A DNA stretch of 64,000 bases from Microbacterium esteraromaticum (lineage in GTDB: Bacteria; Actinomycetota; Actinomycetes; Actinomycetales; Microbacteriaceae): NCBI RefSeq assembly GCF_028747645.1, contig NZ_CP118100.1, positions 682,001 to 746,000 on the forward strand, given 5' to 3'. The notes under the pieces are model-generated. The model was not told the origin of the DNA. It made no database searches and saw only the letters and a program-made list of their open reading frames with translations. A program made the position numbers and the translations under genes. Shown piece after piece: positions 60,333-64,000 of the stretch (the stretch's first letter is position 1; the number at the start of each line of letters is the position of its first letter).

Positions 60333-61538
60333 ATGCGCGTTCTGGGACTGCTCTCGGGCACCTCACACGATGGCATCGACGCGGCTGTCGTCGATCTCGT
60401 GGTGAGTGGTGCGGATGCCACGGGCAGGGTCGATCTGCGCGGCACGGTCATCGCGTCTGCGAGTGTGCCGTACGACGCGCCGTTGCGTGCACGCTTGATC
60501 GACGCGCTGCCCCCCGCATCGACGACCTTGGCCGAGGTGTGCGAGCTCGACACGCTCATCGGGCAGGCATTCGCCGAGGTCGCCGCTCAGGTGGCCGACA
60601 GTGCGGGTGGGGTGGATGCCGTGTGCTCGCACGGGCAGACCGTCTACCACTGGGTGCAGGGCGCGCACGCGCTCGGCACGCTGCAGATCGGGCAGCCCGC
60701 CTGGATCGCCGAGCGGGTCGGTGCCCCCGTCGTCTCGGATGTGCGCGTGCGCGACATCACCGCCGGAGGTCACGGCGCGCCGCTGGTCTCGTTCCTCGAT
60801 GATCTGCTGCTGCGCTCGCGCGCGGGCACGTCTGCAGCTCTCAACCTTGGCGGCATCGCGAACATGACCGTGGTGGGCCCGACCGCTCTGAGCGCCTACG
60901 ACATCGGCCCCGCCAATGCCCTGATCGATGCGATGATCGTCGCCGAAGAGCTCAACGATCTCGGCTACGACGATGACGCGCGCATCGCCCGCTCCGGCCG
61001 CATCGATGAGTCGCTGCTCGCCGCGATGCTCGACGACCCGTACTACGCACTGACACCGCCGAAGAGCACGGGTAAGGAGCACTTCCATCTCGACTATGTG
61101 CGGCAGCATCTGGCTGCGCAGCAGCGCCCCATCCCGGTGGCAGACGTGGTGCGTACGCTCACTGAGCTCACGGTGCGCACGGTGGCTCAGGACGTGCGTG
61201 CCGTGGGGATCGACTACCTCGCGGTGTCGGGCGGCGGATGCCACAACCCGCTGATCATGGACGGATTGCGCGCAGCGCTGCCCGAGACCGAGGTCGTGCT
61301 GTCGGACGCTCTGGGTCTGCCGGCGGATGCCAAAGAGGCGATTCTGTTCGCCGTGATCGGCTGGTGCACGATGAACGGCGTCGCCGCGGTCGTACCGGGC
61401 GGAACCGGGGCGCCGCAGCCGCGCATCCTCGGCACGATCACACCGGGTGCGGCGCCGTTGGAGATGCCGGCGCCGGTCGCGGGCATCCGATCGCTGACTC
61501 TTACAGGCCACCCCACCGCGACGCCGGCCACAGAATAG
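60333..61538 (+). CDS. anmK: anhydro-N-acetylmuramic acid kinase
   Basis: A 401-residue kinase of the ASKHA fold that opens and phosphorylates 1,6-anhydro-MurNAc during cell-wall recycling, giving MurNAc-6-phosphate. LGLLSGTSHDGIDAAVV is the phosphate-1 loop; SHGQTVYHW, GRIDE, NLGGIANMTVVG and AVSGGGCHNPLIM are further family signatures. ATG 60333 has GGAAGAAGAG upstream. The 3' end overlaps the convergent signal peptidase gene by 38 bases. No MurQ etherase is in the window. Confidence 0.93.
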   Translation: MRVLGLLSGTSHDGIDAAVVDLVVSGADATGRVDLRGTVIASASVPYDAPLRARLIDALPPASTTLAEVCELDTLIGQAFAEVAAQVADSAGGVDAVCSHGQTVYHWVQGAHALGTLQIGQPAWIAERVGAPVVSDVRVRDITAGGHGAPLVSFLDDLLLRSRAGTSAALNLGGIANMTVVGPTALSAYDIGPANALIDAMIVAEELNDLGYDDDARIARSGRIDESLLAAMLDDPYYALTPPKSTGKEHFHLDYVRQHLAAQQRPIPVADVVRTLTELTVRTVAQDVRAVGIDYLAVSGGGCHNPLIMDGLRAALPETEVVLSDALGLPADAKEAILFAVIGWCTMNGVAAVVPGGTGAPQPRILGTITPGAAPLEMPAPVAGIRSLTLTGHPTATPATE

Positions 61539-62211
61539 CGCTCGCTCGGCCGACGATGTCTTCGTCGCGGGCCCACAGCCAGCATCCGCTGTCGTTGTCC
61601 GCGTCTCTGCGACAGTGCTGGGCGCTGTCGGCAGACAGCGAGCGGTGGTCGCCGAGCACGAGGTAGCGTCCCTCGGGAACGGTGACCTCGGGCAGGCAAC
61701 GGGGGGACGCCGGTGTGGTCGTGCAGTCGAGCACGCCGGGTTCGAAGGCGAGATCGTCGAACACGTACGGTTCGTCCAGCGGCTCGCCGTCGACGATCAC
61801 TGCGCCCTCTGCGGTGCAGCATGCGACGGTCTGACCCGGACCGGCGACCACGCGCTTGACGAGGGTGTGCGGACCCGACGGGCCGAATCCGCTCACCTCG
61901 CCCAGCCAGCGCAGCGCGCTCTTGACGGGACCCTCGTCGAGGTGGGCCTCGGCACCCCAGCTCTCGTCGGCGTCGAAGACGATGATCTCGCCGGTGCTCG
62001 GGTGTGCGTTGCCGACGTACGCGAGTCGATTGACGAGCACGCGGTCGCCGACGAGCAGGGTCTGCTCCATCGACCCCGACGGCACCCAGTACGGTTTTGC
62101 AACGAACGACAGCAACGCGCCCACCACCACGAACGCCAGCGCGAGGTGGAACCAGGCACTGCCGGTGATGCGTCGCCACCGGGCGGGGGAGGAGCGTTCA
62201 GCGTCGGTCAT
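61501..62211 (-). CDS. lepB: signal peptidase I
   Basis: A 236-residue type I signal peptidase. A single N-terminal helix (about 20-42) anchors it; PSGSMEQTLLVGDRVLVNRLAY carries the catalytic Ser, KRVVAGPGQTV the Lys general base, and YLVLGDHRSLSADS the GD-x-R-x-x-S-x-DS box. It removes signal peptides at the outer membrane face and may process the three Tat-type exported proteins of this window. ATG 62211 lies close behind GGGAG. A hairpin (CTGCCCT/AGGGCAG, 62221-62240) stands between it and the upstream exported-protein gene. Confidence 0.95.
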   Translation of the reverse strand: MTDAERSSPARWRRITGSAWFHLALAFVVVGALLSFVAKPYWVPSGSMEQTLLVGDRVLVNRLAYVGNAHPSTGEIIVFDADESWGAEAHLDEGPVKSALRWLGEVSGFGPSGPHTLVKRVVAGPGQTVACCTAEGAVIVDGEPLDEPYVFDDLAFEPGVLDCTTTPASPRCLPEVTVPEGRYLVLGDHRSLSADSAQHCRRDADNDSGCWLWARDEDIVGRASAILWPASRWGGL

Positions 62212-62220
62212 GCTCCCATC

Positions 62221-62240
62221 CTGCCCTGCCGCCAGGGCAG
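62221..62240 (-). terminator. hairpin between the exported protein and lepB
   Basis: A 7-bp stem CTGCCCT/AGGGCAG with a 6-base loop, 36 bases after the stop of the minus-strand gene at 62276. TAGACT next to it (62239-62244, minus strand) could be a -10 box for lepB. Confidence 0.45.
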
Positions 62241-62275
62241 TCTATGAAGCGGACGCTGAAGCCCGTTGTGATACG

Positions 62276-62986
62276 TCAGGAAATGACGTACTGGTAGAAG
62301 GCCGGTGTGCCGCTGGCGTCGGGGCCATTGGGGGTCCAGCGGTTGCAACTCAACAGCGCACCATAGGGGTATGCGTAGCCAGAGCCTGCTGACCCGAATG
62401 AGCCGGTGGCGCCTTGTGCAGTCATATTCCAGGTGACCGTGATCACATCGCCCGGCTGCACATAGGGGTCGCCCCCCGTGAAGGTGGGGTCGATCAGCGT
62501 CTGCCCACGACGCAGGGAGGGGTCTGCCACCGAGTACTCCGTGAACGACTCCAGCGTGATGTTGCCCCGCGACGACGTCACGGTGGGCGAGCCGGCGAGG
62601 TGCCAGATGAACCAGTTCGTACCGCCGACGTCGAAGGAAAGGTCGTCCACCAACGCGGGCAGATCGCCCGTGTAGGTGATGGTGATCGAGCTCGTGATCT
62701 CGTATGTCTGCCCATCGAGGAACTCATAGAGCGGCCGACCACTCGGATGAGTGGTCGTCGCATATGGTGTCGTGACCGGAGACGTCGCGTACTCGAACGT
62801 TGCGTTCGTCATGTCGATGCAACCCGTCGCGACCGCCGAAGCAGCAGACTGCGGCACCGCCACCGCGGCGGCCAACGCTGGCACCGACCAGGCGGTTCCC
62901 TTCACGATCGTGCGCCGGTGCACGCCGACTGCATCGGTCGGAAACGGTCTCTGAGCCTCGTGCGGAGGGGACATTCTCGTCTGCAT
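62276..62986 (-). CDS. exported protein with Tat-type signal
   Basis: A 236-residue secreted protein of unknown function. Twin Arg at 24-25 (HRRTIVKG) is followed by TAWSVPALAAAVAVPQSAAS, cleaved near residue 50. The mature part is rich in Thr, Ser, Tyr and Gly with beta-rich stretches (YEITSSITITYTGDL, GDVITVTWNM) and two Cys (CID near the new N-terminus and SCNRW near the end), suggesting a beta-sandwich closed by a disulphide. ATG 62986 has TAGCTT exactly six bases upstream on the minus strand, a leaderless arrangement. It shares the AW-x-VPA signal style with 20741-22405 and 41927-42412. Confidence 0.7.
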   Translation of the reverse strand: MQTRMSPPHEAQRPFPTDAVGVHRRTIVKGTAWSVPALAAAVAVPQSAASAVATGCIDMTNATFEYATSPVTTPYATTTHPSGRPLYEFLDGQTYEITSSITITYTGDLPALVDDLSFDVGGTNWFIWHLAGSPTVTSSRGNITLESFTEYSVADPSLRRGQTLIDPTFTGGDPYVQPGDVITVTWNMTAQGATGSFGSAGSGYAYPYGALLSCNRWTPNGPDASGTPAFYQYVIS

Positions 62987-62992
62987 GCCGAG

Positions 62993-62998
62993 AAGCTA
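62993..62998 (-). promoter_or_regulatory. -10 box of the exported protein gene, leaderless spacing
   Basis: TAGCTT on the minus strand, six bases, ATG 62986. Confidence 0.55.
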
Positions 62999-63099
62999 CC
63001 GCGCGTTCGACACGCGACCACAAACACGGGGTGAATGCCTGACGACGGAGCTCTGCAGCTCTACTGCTTCAGCAAACCTCTTCGGAAGCCGCGTAATGA

Positions 63100-63322
63100 T
63101 CCGCTGTGTGGTGCGTCTTCTATAGAGGTGCCTGTCGTGCAGTTGCGGCGGGACGCGGAGGCCCCAATCCCTAGCAGGCCTCTCCCATGCGTCCCGTCCT
63201 CATGCGGCGGGCACTCAACCCGAGAAGCGGGATGTCGCCATCAGTGGCATCCCGCTTCATCGCGCCTGGTGGATTGTGTCAGCAGCCGCCGACCGCGCAC
63301 TTGCCCGCACCACGGAGAACCC
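63100..63322 (+). ncRNA. candidate structured RNA leader upstream of a small membrane protein
   Basis: The 336 bases between divergent genes (62987-63322) hold no credible frame but two strong structures. The first (63149-63196) has an outer 8-bp stem CGGGACGC/GCGTCCCG and an inner 6-bp stem GAGGCC/GGCCTC. The second (63224-63258) is an 11-bp perfect stem GAAGCGGGATG/CATCCCGCTTC with a 13-base loop, placed 64 bases before the next start codon like an intrinsic terminator or anti-terminator. A riboswitch, attenuator or small RNA are all possible; I could not match a known class. Confidence 0.45.
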
Positions 63323-63622
63323 ATGAACAGTCTGATGCTCCACCGCCAGCTCTCTGAAGCACTCGTTCCGCTCGGCACAGCCGGCGCGGTACTGGCCACG
63401 GTGAGCGCGCTCATCGTTTGCGTCATGCTCGCCGTGCGCAGCCACGAGCTCGGAATTCCGATCGCCGCCTGGCTTGCCGGCACAATTCTCAGCCTGGCCG
63501 CGGGATTCAGCGACCTGACGCCCTTGATCGTCTCCGGCTCGAGCGGCGTCGCCATGCTGGCATTCATGCTCGTGACCGCCGTGCGAGGACGCACCAGGCG
63601 TAGCGCCACCAGCAGTCGTTGA
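63323..63622 (+). CDS. small membrane protein
   Basis: A 99-residue protein with three hydrophobic segments (about 17-38, 43-62 and 66-86) and a basic tail (RGRTRRSATSSR), so probably inner-membrane with a cytosolic C-terminus. No family recognised. ATG 63323 has ACGGAGAA upstream at normal spacing; the longer frame from 63035 runs through the structured leader and is not supported. Convergent with the LuxR-type regulator that ends 31 bases further on. Confidence 0.55.
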   Translation: MNSLMLHRQLSEALVPLGTAGAVLATVSALIVCVMLAVRSHELGIPIAAWLAGTILSLAAGFSDLTPLIVSGSSGVAMLAFMLVTAVRGRTRRSATSSR

Positions 63623-63652
63623 TCTGGGGCGCTTCGGTTCGCCGACGGTACT

Positions 63653-64000
63653 TCACCGAAAGTCGATGAGTCCCGCACGTGCTGCCACGACCAGTATCTG
63701 CACGCGGTCGCGCACATGCCACTTCGCCATAATGCGCCCCAGGTGTGCCTTGACCGTCCCCTCAGACACGATCAGCGAGTGCGCCATCTCGGCGTTCGAC
63801 ATGCCCTGCGACAGCCGTTGCAGCACCTCGGTCTCGCGCTCGGTCAACTTCTCCAGCGCGCCCGCTTCGCTCGAGGGTGCCGTGCTGCGCACATGACGCA
63901 CCAGCAGTGAGGCGATCCGCGGCGACAGCGAGCTCGCACCGCTGTGCACCTCGCGCACTCCAGCGAGGATGCTCTCGGCGCTGGAGTCCTTGAGCATGTA
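63653..64000 (-). CDS. LuxR/NarL-type response regulator, C-terminal part (cut by window edge)
   Basis: The frame stays open to the right edge, so only the last 115 residues or so are seen. LLKD-like text (MLKDSSAESILAGVREVHSG) is the end of a receiver domain, and LTERETEVLQRLSQGMSNAEMAHSLIVSEGTVKAHLGRIMAKW is a GerE-type helix-turn-helix that binds DNA. It is the output half of a two-component system; its sensor kinase would lie beyond 64000. Confidence 0.9.
   Translation of the reverse strand, partial: YMLKDSSAESILAGVREVHSGASSLSPRIASLLVRHVRSTAPSSEAGALEKLTERETEVLQRLSQGMSNAEMAHSLIVSEGTVKAHLGRIMAKWHVRDRVQILVVAARAGLIDFR

Noticed and set aside
63035..63322. Longer reading frame into the small membrane protein
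   Set aside because: It runs through two strong RNA stems and translates to a Cys/Ser/Pro/Arg-rich stretch; ATG 63323 has a ribosome binding site.

Overview
The window is GC-rich actinobacterial DNA. Ribosomal protein L13 starts with the [14 protein letters not shown] N-terminus usual in Microbacteriaceae. GTG and TTG starts are common, several promoters look leaderless, and an rplM-rpsI-glmM housekeeping block sits inside the window. A Microbacterium-like organism is my best guess from the sequence alone. I see no tRNA, rRNA, CRISPR array, transposase or integrase.

Nearly everything from 1 to about 59.7 kb is one very large surface-polysaccharide locus. Module A (87-20300) holds an HprK-like kinase fused to a PqqD domain, an acyltransferase, an O-antigen ligase/polymerase-like protein, a Wzz-type tyrosine autokinase, a nonulosonic (sialic-acid-like) block, several glycosyltransferases, an MsbA/PglK-like ABC exporter and a pyruvyltransferase. 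The nonulosonic block has a NeuA-like cytidylyltransferase, a CBS-NeuB-SAF-TIM-barrel fusion and a candidate GT-B transferase. A Tat-type exported protein (20741-22405), rplM-rpsI-glmM (22615-24949) and two VanZ-family proteins (25014-26009) separate it from the next module.

Module B (26064-41781) repeats much of the same toolkit: UDP-glucose dehydrogenase, a second acyltransferase, polymerase, tyrosine autokinase, pyruvyltransferase and ABC exporter, plus a GT11-like transferase. It also carries two homologous, convergent PP-loop (QueC-like) proteins of unknown function. Module C (41927-59698) has a second Tat-type exported protein, five GT4-type genes (one fused to GT2), a nucleotidyltransferase-PqqD-MauE/redoxin operon, a sixth GT4 gene, the priming sugar-1-phosphate transferase, a low-molecular-weight tyrosine phosphatase, the dTDP-rhamnose genes (rfbA, rfbB, fused rfbCD) and galE. 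The right end (59.7-64 kb) looks more ordinary: anhydro-MurNAc kinase, signal peptidase I, a third Tat-type exported protein, a small membrane protein behind a structured leader, and a LuxR-type regulator cut by the window edge.

In working terms, the dTDP-rhamnose, UDP-glucuronate, UDP-galactose and CMP-nonulosonate enzymes make the donors. The priming transferase starts the repeat on undecaprenyl phosphate and the GT2/GT4/GT11 enzymes extend it. Acyl and pyruvyl transferases decorate it. The two ABC proteins are the only visible flippase candidates, and two polymerase-like proteins with two Wzz-kinases control polymerisation, with the phosphatase as counterpart. The least explained parts are the PP-loop pair, the NeuB fusion, and the HprK/PqqD/nucleotidyltransferase proteins split between the two ends of the locus. 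All functional calls come from motifs and family knowledge read by eye; no database search was run.
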